A DNA stretch of 64,000 bases from Ruegeria arenilitoris. Its GTDB lineage: Bacteria; Pseudomonadota; Alphaproteobacteria; Rhodobacterales; Rhodobacteraceae. Numbering within the stretch: position 1 is the first letter of the stretch; every line of letters begins with the position of its first letter. Shown here piece after piece: positions 7,562 to 15,332 of the stretch. The notes beneath the pieces are model-generated. The model saw only the letters and a list, made by a program, of their open reading frames with translations. It did not search any database and was not told the DNA's origin. The translations under genes and the position numbers were made by a program. The stretch covers positions 248,001 through 312,000 of the forward strand of contig NZ_WPYP01000001.1 in NCBI RefSeq assembly GCF_013030985.1. The letters are read 5' to 3'.

Positions 7562-9072
7562 TGGTGAAAAAATGCAGGCTCTTCATCATTCCTGGCACGT
7601 TCGATCTGGCGGGGTTTTCCGACGCGCTCAAGGGACTGTCGCCCGAATTCGAAGCACCTGCAGCCGCGCGCCCGTTCGACCTCTTGGACTGCCATGATCA
7701 ATCGCTGCGGGCAGAAGGGCGGCTGCTGATTGAGGTCGACGGCGCATTGCAATTGCTTCAGGCCGACCGCGATGTTCTGGTTCAGGCCTGCAGCGGTAAA
7801 GGGAAGTTCGTTCAGGACTTGCCGGACGGCCCTGTAAAAACAGCAGTGAAGGGGTTCCCCAAACTGCGCGCCTTGATGAGCATAGGCTCGGGCCTGATCG
7901 AATCCGGCAGTTTTGCCGTGCTGGATGATCTGCAAAAGACGCAGGTTCGGGGCAGCGTTGTGAAATTGTCCACGGACAAGGGGCAGGCGACTCTTCTGAC
8001 CGTGCAGCCTATGCGCGGCTATGACCGTGCCTTTCACGCTGTGTGCGCGGCTTTGAAGACCATGGCGGCCTCAGGGTTTGATGTGGTGTTTGCAAGCCTG
8101 TTTCCTGGCGTCACCCCATATAACGCAAAACCCGATGTCCCATTAGGCACGCAGGAGCCTTCAATCGAAGTGGCAGCGGATATCATTCGCACCTATCTGG
8201 CCGTTGCGCGCCAGAACGAGGCAGGCGTGATCGCCGATATCGACACCGAGTTCCTGCACGACTACCGCGTCTCGCTGCGCAGGGTCCGGTCGGTGTTGAG
8301 CCTGTTCAAAGGCGTGTTCTCACTGGAACAGGCCGACGCGCTGAAACGCGAATTCTCGGATCTGATGGCCCCGACCGGGCGTGTTCGGGATCTGGATGTC
8401 TACCTTCTGGAAAAAGATATTTACTTCAATCTGATACCGCCCAACCTTCATCAAGGTGCCGAGGCCATGTTTGCGCAGTTCGCCAAGGAGCGGACTCGCG
8501 CTCTGTCGGCGCTGTCGCGGCGCTTTCGCAGCGCGGCTTACAGCAAGAAGATGGATGAATTGGCAGCTTTATTCGCCGACTTGAAAGGGTTGGAAGCCGG
8601 TCCAAATGCGGATCGCGGGGCTTATGGCTATGCCTGTGCGCTGATCTGGAAACGGTATCGCAAGGTATGCAAGCTGGCCCGCGGCATCACCCCGGGCACG
8701 TCGGATGAGATCGTGCATGACCTGCGGATCGACTGCAAGAAACTGCGCTACCTGATGGAGTTCTTTGGTCCTCTGTTCGACAAAGGTGATTTCAAAACGC
8801 TTATCAAGCCCTTGAAAAAGCTGCAGGATAACCTGGGCCTGTTCAACGACTACTCGGTCCAGCAAGAGGCGCTGCTGGAATTCGTAACGACCCAAAGCAA
8901 CGCGCAAGGTCGGGCAAATGCCCAGCTCGCTATGTCCGTTGGTGGGTTGATCGCTGTTCTCGACCAACGCCAAAAGGCAGAACGCGACCGTGTGATCGCC
9001 AATTTCCAGCATTTCGACAGCCCGGACATCCAGAACCTGTTCCGAACCCTGTTTCACCACAAGGAGGATTGA
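7561..9072 (+). CDS. CHAD domain protein (probable polyphosphate-granule binder)
   Basis: A 503-residue cytosolic protein. The C-terminal ~300 residues are a CHAD domain: the first conserved basic helix is at about residues 231-250 ('HDYRVSLRRVRSVLSLF') and the second-repeat equivalent at about 384-405 ('VHDLRIDCKKLRYLMEF'). CHAD domains bind inorganic polyphosphate and go to polyphosphate granules. The N-terminal ~200 residues are not a clear CYTH domain (no ExExK at the start) but have comparable size, and may be a degenerate one. GTG at 7558 is also possible; I chose the ATG that overlaps the previous stop. It is followed 3 bp later by parA. Confidence 0.85.
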   Translation: MVKKCRLFIIPGTFDLAGFSDALKGLSPEFEAPAAARPFDLLDCHDQSLRAEGRLLIEVDGALQLLQADRDVLVQACSGKGKFVQDLPDGPVKTAVKGFPKLRALMSIGSGLIESGSFAVLDDLQKTQVRGSVVKLSTDKGQATLLTVQPMRGYDRAFHAVCAALKTMAASGFDVVFASLFPGVTPYNAKPDVPLGTQEPSIEVAADIIRTYLAVARQNEAGVIADIDTEFLHDYRVSLRRVRSVLSLFKGVFSLEQADALKREFSDLMAPTGRVRDLDVYLLEKDIYFNLIPPNLHQGAEAMFAQFAKERTRALSALSRRFRSAAYSKKMDELAALFADLKGLEAGPNADRGAYGYACALIWKRYRKVCKLARGITPGTSDEIVHDLRIDCKKLRYLMEFFGPLFDKGDFKTLIKPLKKLQDNLGLFNDYSVQQEALLEFVTTQSNAQGRANAQLAMSVGGLIAVLDQRQKAERDRVIANFQHFDSPDIQNLFRTLFHHKED

Positions 9073-9075
9073 GGA

Positions 9076-9831
9076 GTGAAGATCATTGCCTGCTACAGCA
9101 ACAAGGGCGGAGTGGGGAAAACCGCGACCTCGGTGAACCTGGCCTATGCCTATGCGCAAGCGGGGTACACCGTGCTGCTGTGCGATCTCGATCCGCAGGG
9201 GGCATCGGGGTTCTACTTCCGGGTGAAGCCGTCGAAAAAGCTGACGGATGCGCGTTTTTTCGAAGATGTTGAACGGTTCACCAAGTCGATCCGGGCCAGT
9301 GATTTTGACGGGCTGGACGTATTGCCCGCCAACCTGACGTTTCGCGATTTCGATGTGTTCCTCTCGCGGATGCGGAACAAACGGTCGCGGCTGAAAAAGG
9401 CCTTGGCCACCGCAGGCAGCGATTACGATGTGATCATTCTGGATTGTCCGCCGAACTTTTCGACCCTGTCCGAGAATATCTTCAAGGCTGCCGATCAGAT
9501 TCTCGTGCCCGTTATCCCGACGACCTTGTCGGAACGGACACTCGAGCAGTTGGTGAATTTCTTCGACGATCACAAGCTGCCAAAGAAGAAACTCATGGCA
9601 TTCTTTTCGATGGTGCAGCGGCGCAAGACGTTGCATTTGGAGTCGATGGAGAAGATGCGCAAAGCGTATAAAAAGCGGTTCCTGCAATCCGAGATTCCCT
9701 TTGCCGCGGATATCGAGCGTATGGGCCAGAACCGCGCCCCGGTCAGCATCTACGCCGGGCGCAGCGCCGCGAGCACCGCTTATCAGGCGCTGTTCGATGA
9801 ACTGGAAAACGGAGTGATTTCAAACAAATGA
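9076..9831 (+). CDS. ParA/MinD-type positioning ATPase
   Basis: A 251-residue ATPase with the deviant Walker A KGGVGKT (signature Lys10, P-loop Lys15), Walker A' 'CDLDPQGAS' (Asp37/Asp39) and 'ILDCPPNFSTLS' as switch/Walker B. There is no N-terminal DNA-binding extension and no C-terminal amphipathic helix, so it looks like a small ParA that would bind nucleoid DNA non-specifically. The start is GTG after a GGAGGATTGAG ribosome site. No chromosomal parB, parS or replication gene lies nearby; its neighbours are CHAD and CYTH genes (4 bp overlap with the latter). That argues for cargo positioning rather than chromosome segregation. Confidence 0.92.
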   Translation: MKIIACYSNKGGVGKTATSVNLAYAYAQAGYTVLLCDLDPQGASGFYFRVKPSKKLTDARFFEDVERFTKSIRASDFDGLDVLPANLTFRDFDVFLSRMRNKRSRLKKALATAGSDYDVIILDCPPNFSTLSENIFKAADQILVPVIPTTLSERTLEQLVNFFDDHKLPKKKLMAFFSMVQRRKTLHLESMEKMRKAYKKRFLQSEIPFAADIERMGQNRAPVSIYAGRSAASTAYQALFDELENGVISNK

Positions 9832-10295
9832 GCACCGAGATTGAACGCAAGTTTCTGGTCGCGGACCTGCCGGACCTGAGCGGCACAGCAAAGGCCGTTG
9901 TGCGTCAGGGCTATCTGACCGCACCTGACGACTCCACCGAACTGCGTCTGCGTCAGAAAAATGACAGGTACTATCTGACCCTGAAGGGTGACGGCGCCTT
10001 GGCGCGGGTTGAGCGCGAGGCAGAAATCTCAGCCGAACAATTCCACACCTTCTGGCCCGAAACGAACGGGCGCCGGGTGGAAAAGGAACGCTTTACCGGA
10101 CAGTTGCCGGACGGGCGGGTGTTCGAACTGGACGTGTTCCTGGGCGATCTGGCGCCGCTGCGTCTGGTCGAAGTCGAGTTTCAGACCGAGGCCGAGGCCA
10201 AAGCCTATACCCCGCCCGAGTGGTTCGGTGCGGATGTGACGGCAGACAAACGGTACAAAAACAAGACGATGGCGACCAAAGGTATCCCTGCCTAG
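9828..10295 (+). CDS. CYTH-domain phosphatase (triphosphate tunnel metalloenzyme)
   Basis: A 155-residue single-domain CYTH protein. The ExExK signature is EIERK at residues 4-8, followed by tunnel-lining basic and acidic strands: 'ELRLRQKNDRYYLTLKG', 'REAEIS', 'ELDVFLGDLAPLRLVEVEF' (strand pattern, split by turns) and 'KRYKNKTMA'. Such proteins hydrolyse inorganic tripolyphosphate or related triphosphates using divalent metal; some are class IV adenylate cyclases. The ATG overlaps the parA stop by 4 bp. It overlaps the 3' end of the convergent histidine kinase gene by 4 bp. Confidence 0.88.
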   Translation: MSTEIERKFLVADLPDLSGTAKAVVRQGYLTAPDDSTELRLRQKNDRYYLTLKGDGALARVEREAEISAEQFHTFWPETNGRRVEKERFTGQLPDGRVFELDVFLGDLAPLRLVEVEFQTEAEAKAYTPPEWFGADVTADKRYKNKTMATKGIPA

Positions 10296-11662
10296 GGTTT
10301 GCGTGCCAGCTTGATCACCACCTCAAGCCCCGGATCGCAATTATGCGCCTCAAATGCGCCGCCGTGCATTCGGGATATCGCGGCAACCAAGGCCAATCCC
10401 AATCCGGCATTACGCTCGGTCCGGGCCGGGTCGAGTGTGACAAATGGCATTTGCAGACGCGGCAGGTCTTCTTGCGGGACGCCCGGTCCTCGGTCACGGA
10501 CGCTGAGGCTTGTATAGGGTCCGTCCTCGGACAGATTGATCGTGACTGTCGTGTCCTGCGGGGCATAGCGCATTGCGTTTTCCAACAGGTTCGACAGTGC
10601 CTGAGACAACAGCGGTCGGTGCCCGGGGATTGACCCGGCGCTACCCGTGACCTCAAGCCGGATACCCTGATCGTCGGCGACAGGGTCGTACAACTCGGCC
10701 ACATCCGCCACCAGTTGTTGCAGGTCCACCGGTTCGAACTGTTCCCGGCCGACACCGGCCTCGGCGCGTGAGATTTCGGTCAGTTGTCCCAGCACGCGCA
10801 GCACGTGGTCGATTTCAGTGCTGGCCCGTGCAACGTCGATCTCACGCTCCTGATCCGTCTTGCCCGGATCAGACAGCGCCTCGACCCGTTGTTTCAACCG
10901 CGACAGGGGCGAGCGCAGGTCGTGCGCAATGGAATTCGACGTGGTCCGAAGATTGCTGACCAGTTCTTCGATCTTGTCCAGCATGGTGTTGAGCGTACCG
11001 GCCACTTGATCGAACTCATCGCCGGTGCCGCGCAGGGGCATTCGGCGGGACAGGTCGCCCGAGACGATGTTCTCGGCGGTACTGGCGATGTCGGACAGGC
11101 GGGAAAAGACCAGACGGGTGAACAACCAGCCGGTCAGCACACTCAGCGCCAGCGCAATCGCCAGCGCGGTGCCAACCGATCGCAGCAGCACCCGGTCAAA
11201 CTGCTGTCTTGCCAATGCGTCGCGCCCGACCAACAGGCGTTCACCGCCGGGCAGGCGGACCGAGGCGGCCGATATGGGCACGAGTTGGTCATTGTCGGCG
11301 CGGTGCAGCTCAAGATCGACCCAGCCGCTGCCGGCTGTGATCCCTTCGGGCCATTGTTTGAGATTGCCTGCCAGTTTGGCACCGAACCGATCCGTCAGAA
11401 GGTACAGAGCATCCCGTTCCGAGGCGGTCGGAATGCGCCGTTCAATCGCGGTCATCAATCCGATCAGGCCGCGGCGTTCATATTCATCCGCCAGCCCGGT
11501 CAGTTCCGCCGACACGACCGAACGGGTCTCGCCCTCGATACTGCGGTTGGCGGTGACATAGACCAAGGCCAGCACGGTGGCCGTCAGCAAAGTGCTGAGA
11601 ACCATGCTGGCCAGTACAAGACGTGTGCGTGAATTGTTGAAGGAAAGCCGTAGGTTATCCAT
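10292..11662 (-). CDS. Sensor histidine kinase
   Basis: A 456-residue membrane kinase: helix 1 at about residues 13-35, a periplasmic sensor domain of about 120 residues, helix 2 near 165-185, a HAMP domain ('SRLSDIASTAENIVSGDLSRRMP'-type segment), the DHp His in 'SIAHDLRSPLSRLK', and an ATPase domain with 'LLENAMRYAP' (N box), 'VRDRGPGVP' (G1) and 'GLGLALV' (G2). It pairs with the regulator 11655-12335, whose 3' end it overlaps by 8 bp. The inducing signal is unknown. Its 3' end meets the CYTH gene. Confidence 0.93.
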   Translation of the reverse strand: MDNLRLSFNNSRTRLVLASMVLSTLLTATVLALVYVTANRSIEGETRSVVSAELTGLADEYERRGLIGLMTAIERRIPTASERDALYLLTDRFGAKLAGNLKQWPEGITAGSGWVDLELHRADNDQLVPISAASVRLPGGERLLVGRDALARQQFDRVLLRSVGTALAIALALSVLTGWLFTRLVFSRLSDIASTAENIVSGDLSRRMPLRGTGDEFDQVAGTLNTMLDKIEELVSNLRTTSNSIAHDLRSPLSRLKQRVEALSDPGKTDQEREIDVARASTEIDHVLRVLGQLTEISRAEAGVGREQFEPVDLQQLVADVAELYDPVADDQGIRLEVTGSAGSIPGHRPLLSQALSNLLENAMRYAPQDTTVTINLSEDGPYTSLSVRDRGPGVPQEDLPRLQMPFVTLDPARTERNAGLGLALVAAISRMHGGAFEAHNCDPGLEVVIKLARKP

Positions 11663-12335
11663 CAGATATCATGTAGCCCGCGCCCCGGACGGTTTCGATC
11701 AACGGCTGTTCACCGCCTTCGTCCAGCTGACGCCGCAGCTTTGAGATATGGACGTCGACCACATTGGTATTCGGGTCGAAATGATAATCCCAAACTCCCT
11801 CCAGCAGCATGGTACGTGATACTACTCGGTTCTTACGACGCAGGAAGAATTCAAGGATCTGAAACTCGCGCGGGGTCAGGGTGATCTCGCGCCCGTTGCG
11901 GGTAACCTTGCGGGTCAACAAGTCCATCTCGAGGTCACGGCAGGTCAGGGTGGGGCTTTCCTCGGCCTCTTGCGGGCGACGCAGAAGGGCCTCTATCCGG
12001 GCGTGCAGTTCCTGGAACGAGAACGGCTTGACCAGATAGTCGTCCGCCCCCGCACGCAGCCCTTTGACGCGCTCGTCCACGGCGCTCATCGCGGTCAGCA
12101 TCAGAACCGGGGTTTTCACGCCCGCTGCGCGCATCGACTTGATCAGGGACAGCCCGTCCAGACCCGGCAGCATCCGGTCCAGAACCACGGCGTCAAATCC
12201 GCCGTCCGTGGCATGGTACAGGCCCTCGCGCCCGTCCTCGGCTGCTTCGACGACATACCCTTCTTCACCAAATCCCTTGGCGATGAAGTCTCTGGTGTCT
12301 GCATCATCTTCGACGACCAATAGGCGACGGCTCAT
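11655..12335 (-). CDS. OmpR/PhoB-family response regulator
   Basis: A 226-residue regulator. The receiver domain has acidic residues Glu9-Asp10-Asp11, phospho-acceptor Asp53 ('VVLDRMLPG'), the switch Thr in 'LMLTAMS' and Lys in 'LVKPFSF'. The C-terminal winged helix carries 'LTPREFQILEFFLRRKNRVVSR' and 'VDVHISKLRRQLD', typical of the OmpR family. It is translated just ahead of its kinase. The DegP-type gene lies upstream on the same strand, so an envelope-stress role is possible but not shown. Confidence 0.95.
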   Translation of the reverse strand: MSRRLLVVEDDADTRDFIAKGFGEEGYVVEAAEDGREGLYHATDGGFDAVVLDRMLPGLDGLSLIKSMRAAGVKTPVLMLTAMSAVDERVKGLRAGADDYLVKPFSFQELHARIEALLRRPQEAEESPTLTCRDLEMDLLTRKVTRNGREITLTPREFQILEFFLRRKNRVVSRTMLLEGVWDYHFDPNTNVVDVHISKLRRQLDEGGEQPLIETVRGAGYMISDG

Positions 12336-12404
12336 GATCCGAATTCCTTTCTACTGTGAGTAAAGCATAGTTTTCGGGCAAAGCACATGGTTTTGCTAAG
12401 TAAT

Positions 12405-12434
12405 CTGCCGGGTGCGAAGTTGCGCACCCGGCAG
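12405..12434 (-). terminator. Hairpin downstream of the DegP gene
   Basis: A perfect 12-bp stem (12405-12416 with 12423-12434) closes a 6-base loop, in the gap between the degP-like stop (12518) and the regulator start (12335). On the minus strand it is followed by GATTACTTAGC, so there is no real U-run. It probably ends or stabilises the degP transcript. Confidence 0.55.
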
Positions 12435-12517
12435 TCCCGGCGGTTTGCGGACAATTCAAACTCGCCAGGGAGGCGCCCGCCATATATCCCCATCACGTGG
12501 CGCGCGCTGGTGTCAGA

Positions 12518-13948
12518 TCAGGCGATTTCCACCGCTACGAAGATCTGGTTTCCGCCGCGATTGATCAGCACAAGCGCGGGATCGGTCTTTTCGCTGTCCA
12601 GCGCGGCTTTCAACGCGTCCGGGGTCGCGGTTTCCTGGCCGCCCAGTTTCACGATCACATCGCCACGCTGCAGACCGGCTTTGGCGGCAGGACTGTCCGG
12701 CTTCAGGTCGGTGACGACCACACCGGCGACATTTTCACCGACACCCATCTCGGTGCGGTTGGAGTCGGTCAGCGGGGCTACGGTCACGCCCAATGCAGTG
12801 CCCGAGATTGTTTCGTCCACCGATTTGTCGATCTCGGCCGAGGCGCTTTGATGCTGGCCGATGGTCAGTTCGATCTGCTGTTCCGTGCCATCGCGCAGAA
12901 CGGTCAGAACGCTGTCGGTGCCCACCTTTGTGGTGCCGACAAGGATCGGCAGATCGCTGCTGGAGTCGACGGCCTCATCGTTGAAGGTCAGGATGACATC
13001 ACCCTGTTTCAGCACACCATCCGCCGGGCTGCCATCAACGACATCTGCGACAAGCGCGCCGTGCGAGGCATCGATGCCCATGGCTGCGGCGATCTCGGGG
13101 CTGACGTTCTGGATCGACACGCCCAGCCAACCGCGGCTGACCTGGCCGTCATCGCGCAGATCGGCTGCGATGTGTTCAACGATGTTCGATGTCACCGCAA
13201 AGCCCAGACCCACGGACCCGCCGGTGGGAGAGTAGATGGCCGAGTTCACGCCGACCACTTCGCCTTCCATATTGAACAGCGGACCGCCCGAGTTGCCCTT
13301 GTTGATGGCTGCGTCGGTCTGAATGAATTCGGCGTAGGGCCCGGCCGAGATGTTGCGGCCCTTGGCCGACACGATCCCGGTGGTCACGGTCGAATGCAGA
13401 CCGAACGGGTTGCCGATGGCCACGACGTCTTCGCCCACGCGGATCACGTCGCTGTCGCCCAGGCTAACGGCCTGCAACGCCTCGTCGGCCTCGATCTTCA
13501 GAACGGCGATGTCGGTCAGCGGGTCGGTGCCGATGACTTCGGCCTCGTAGGTGCGGTCGTCGGACATGCGAACCGTCACTGTTTCGGCATTGTCGACGAC
13601 ATGATGGTTGGTGACGATGTATCCGGCCTCATCCAGAACAAATCCAGACCCCAGCCCTTGTGCTGGCCCGCGCTGTGGTGCGTTGAAGCCTTCGGGTGCG
13701 CCAAAGCGTTTGAAGAACTCTTCAAACGAGTGCTGGTCATTGTTGAAGTTCTGCGCAGGAACCGGTGCTGCGCCCTGTTCCGCGATGATGGTGACGACCG
13801 AAGGTGAGACGTTTTCGACCAAATCGGCCAACGCTTCGTCGGCCATCGAGGGCAGGGCGGTGGTTGTCAGCATGGCGGCGCTCAGCGCGCCAGCGCCAAC
13901 CCAACTGGCTGTCCCGGGCAAAAGCAGAGAGGATTTGCGGATGCTCAT
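12518..13948 (-). CDS. DegP/HtrA-type periplasmic serine endoprotease
   Basis: A 476-residue secreted trypsin-like protease with quality-control function in the envelope. The signal peptide ends about residue 36 (after 'ALPSMA'). The catalytic triad is visible: His116 in TNHHVV, Asp146 in LTDIAVL, Ser220 in GNSGGPL. Two PDZ domains follow ('SRGWLGVSIQNVSPEIA' and a weaker second one near 'AGVVVTDLKPDSPAAKAGL'), which is the Do-type layout. The start codon follows a good AGGAGATAAAA ribosome site. A two-component pair follows downstream, separated by the hairpin at 12405-12434. Confidence 0.95.
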   Translation of the reverse strand: MSIRKSSLLLPGTASWVGAGALSAAMLTTTALPSMADEALADLVENVSPSVVTIIAEQGAAPVPAQNFNNDQHSFEEFFKRFGAPEGFNAPQRGPAQGLGSGFVLDEAGYIVTNHHVVDNAETVTVRMSDDRTYEAEVIGTDPLTDIAVLKIEADEALQAVSLGDSDVIRVGEDVVAIGNPFGLHSTVTTGIVSAKGRNISAGPYAEFIQTDAAINKGNSGGPLFNMEGEVVGVNSAIYSPTGGSVGLGFAVTSNIVEHIAADLRDDGQVSRGWLGVSIQNVSPEIAAAMGIDASHGALVADVVDGSPADGVLKQGDVILTFNDEAVDSSSDLPILVGTTKVGTDSVLTVLRDGTEQQIELTIGQHQSASAEIDKSVDETISGTALGVTVAPLTDSNRTEMGVGENVAGVVVTDLKPDSPAAKAGLQRGDVIVKLGGQETATPDALKAALDSEKTDPALVLINRGGNQIFVAVEIA

Positions 13949-14667
13949 TTTTATCTCCTGTTTATATCACGCGGTTGCGGCCGCGCGTTGGAACAGGAGA
14001 TGCGCGCTTTGTCTGAGTGTTTCCTGAGCGAATTGTTAAGAAATCTTAATTTTGCCACAAACAGTCGGTTCTATGCGGCCGAGTCTAAGGCGGAAATCGG
14101 AGGATTTGTGCGAATCACTGCGTGCGAATCGGTGGATTGTTGCCGGTTTGGGTGCCAAGCGGCAAAAAGGGTTGAATTGAATCAATTTTGTTAACAAAGC
14201 AGCCGCCAAATTTTTCTACTTTCCAGCGATCTCCCTTGAGTTGTGATCATGCTCGGACATTGACGAAACTCGTAGATGCAATTGAGCGCAAAAACGTCAG
14301 ATATCTTCTTAGGTTTGTGCTTAATGGCAATTGATGGGGCGTCAGTTGGAAGCCCCGCTCTCCTTAAGGTTGAAACTCATCTTGGCGATGTTGCGCAAAA
14401 ACCATTCTGAAAGATGCAAAATTAACCGTTCTTTCCAATTTTACGTTGTTTGATCGCATCGGATCGGTGACGATGAAAGAGCCCAAGCGAGGGGGAGCCG
14501 GTGGCACTAGGGGGTGCCTAAGGCTTGTCACAGTCACTGGAAACGCTGAGCGGCATGTTAACGAGGGGGTCTTGTTTAGGTTCGGCGGCGGAATAGCCAG
14601 GATGCCAATAGGCATTATTGGCCGCGTTTCCGGGATTGATGAAAAGTGGTAGTCCTGTTTTGGGTAC
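13949..14667. other. 719-bp intergenic stretch upstream of the DegP gene
   Basis: No convincing gene is seen. The part nearest degP is AT-richer than its surroundings and contains an inverted repeat TTAAGA-AA-TCTTAA (14036-14049), 88 bp before the protease start, a candidate regulator site. The frames at 14364-14735 (minus) and 14446-14652 (plus) lack ribosome sites and family features. The rest could hold the degP promoter and a small RNA, but nothing proves it. Confidence 0.5.
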
Positions 14668-14693
14668 CGGCCCGGTCGATATCGACCGGGCCG
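14668..14693 (-). terminator. Perfect 26-bp palindrome behind the MobA-like gene
   Basis: Bases 14668-14693 equal their own reverse complement (CGGCCCGGTCGAT followed by its complement). It begins three bases after the stop of the MobA-like gene and would form a very stable hairpin in that transcript. No U-run follows, as is frequent in high-GC alphaproteobacteria. Confidence 0.65.
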
Positions 14694-14695
14694 CG

Positions 14696-15301
14696 TTAGT
14701 TTAAGGTGCCGCGTTTTGCGCGCCAAGCTGCCCAATCCTCGGGCGTATCCAGATCCAACAGGGCGTTTTGACCAGGTAGGGTGTGCAGGTGCACGTTTTC
14801 GGAATTGGCACGGACGACGGACTGCGCGCCTTGGTCGCCTGACAGATGGCTGAGGCGATCAAACAGGCTGCGATCAAACACGACAGGGTGGCCCGGTTTT
14901 CCACTGGCCGTCGTGCCGCGCCAGATCAACTTGTCCGGGTGGGATCGAACCGAACCGAGCACAGCCGTCAGATCCTCGGTGGTGATTTCTGGCAAATCCG
15001 CCAGCAAAATCATTGCAGCGCGTGCGTCGGCTGATACATGCGCGAGGGCTCCGCGCAGACTGGCATTCATGCCTTCGCGGGCATCCGGGATACCGATCCT
15101 GTGCAGGTTCAGCCCGTCCAGTACGTCATGCCGTGGGTGCGGGGCCGGGGGCAGCGCAACGATCACCGGGGCCGCGCGTCGAGCGATCTGGGCCGAGCGA
15201 CGCAGAAAAGGCTGGCCATCCACGATCTGCAACAGCTTGTCCTTGCCGCCCATGCGGCTGGATTGCCCGGCGGCCAGCAAAAGGATAGGTATGTCCGTCA
15301 T
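14696..15301 (-). CDS. MobA/MocA-like nucleotidyltransferase
   Basis: A 201-residue protein of the NTP-transferase fold. The nucleotide-binding motif LAAGQSSRMG occupies residues 9-18, with 'DKLL' next; 'ILLADLPEIT' carries the metal-binding Asp of the family. It ends 'LLDLDTPEDWAAW', again family-typical. MocA-type enzymes add CMP or GMP to molybdopterin, but related proteins act on other nucleotide sugars, so the substrate is open. The ATG at 15301 puts the nucleotide motif at the expected distance from the N-terminus; the longer frame to 15361 overlaps the upstream gene. Only 31 bp separate it from the dehydrogenase gene, suggesting one operon. Confidence 0.82.
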   Translation of the reverse strand: MTDIPILLLAAGQSSRMGGKDKLLQIVDGQPFLRRSAQIARRAAPVIVALPPAPHPRHDVLDGLNLHRIGIPDAREGMNASLRGALAHVSADARAAMILLADLPEITTEDLTAVLGSVRSHPDKLIWRGTTASGKPGHPVVFDRSLFDRLSHLSGDQGAQSVVRANSENVHLHTLPGQNALLDLDTPEDWAAWRAKRGTLN

Positions 15302-15332
15302 GCCGCAAACATGCCGCCGTATCCGTTCGGTG

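Noticed and set aside
12497..13807. 436-residue open frame on the plus strand opposite the DegP gene
   Set aside because: It is the antisense shadow of a clear protease gene in high-GC DNA; no ribosome site and no family features.
14364..14735. 123-residue frame on the minus strand upstream of degP
   Set aside because: It crosses the perfect palindrome and the 3' end of the MobA-like gene, has no ribosome site and no recognisable fold pattern.
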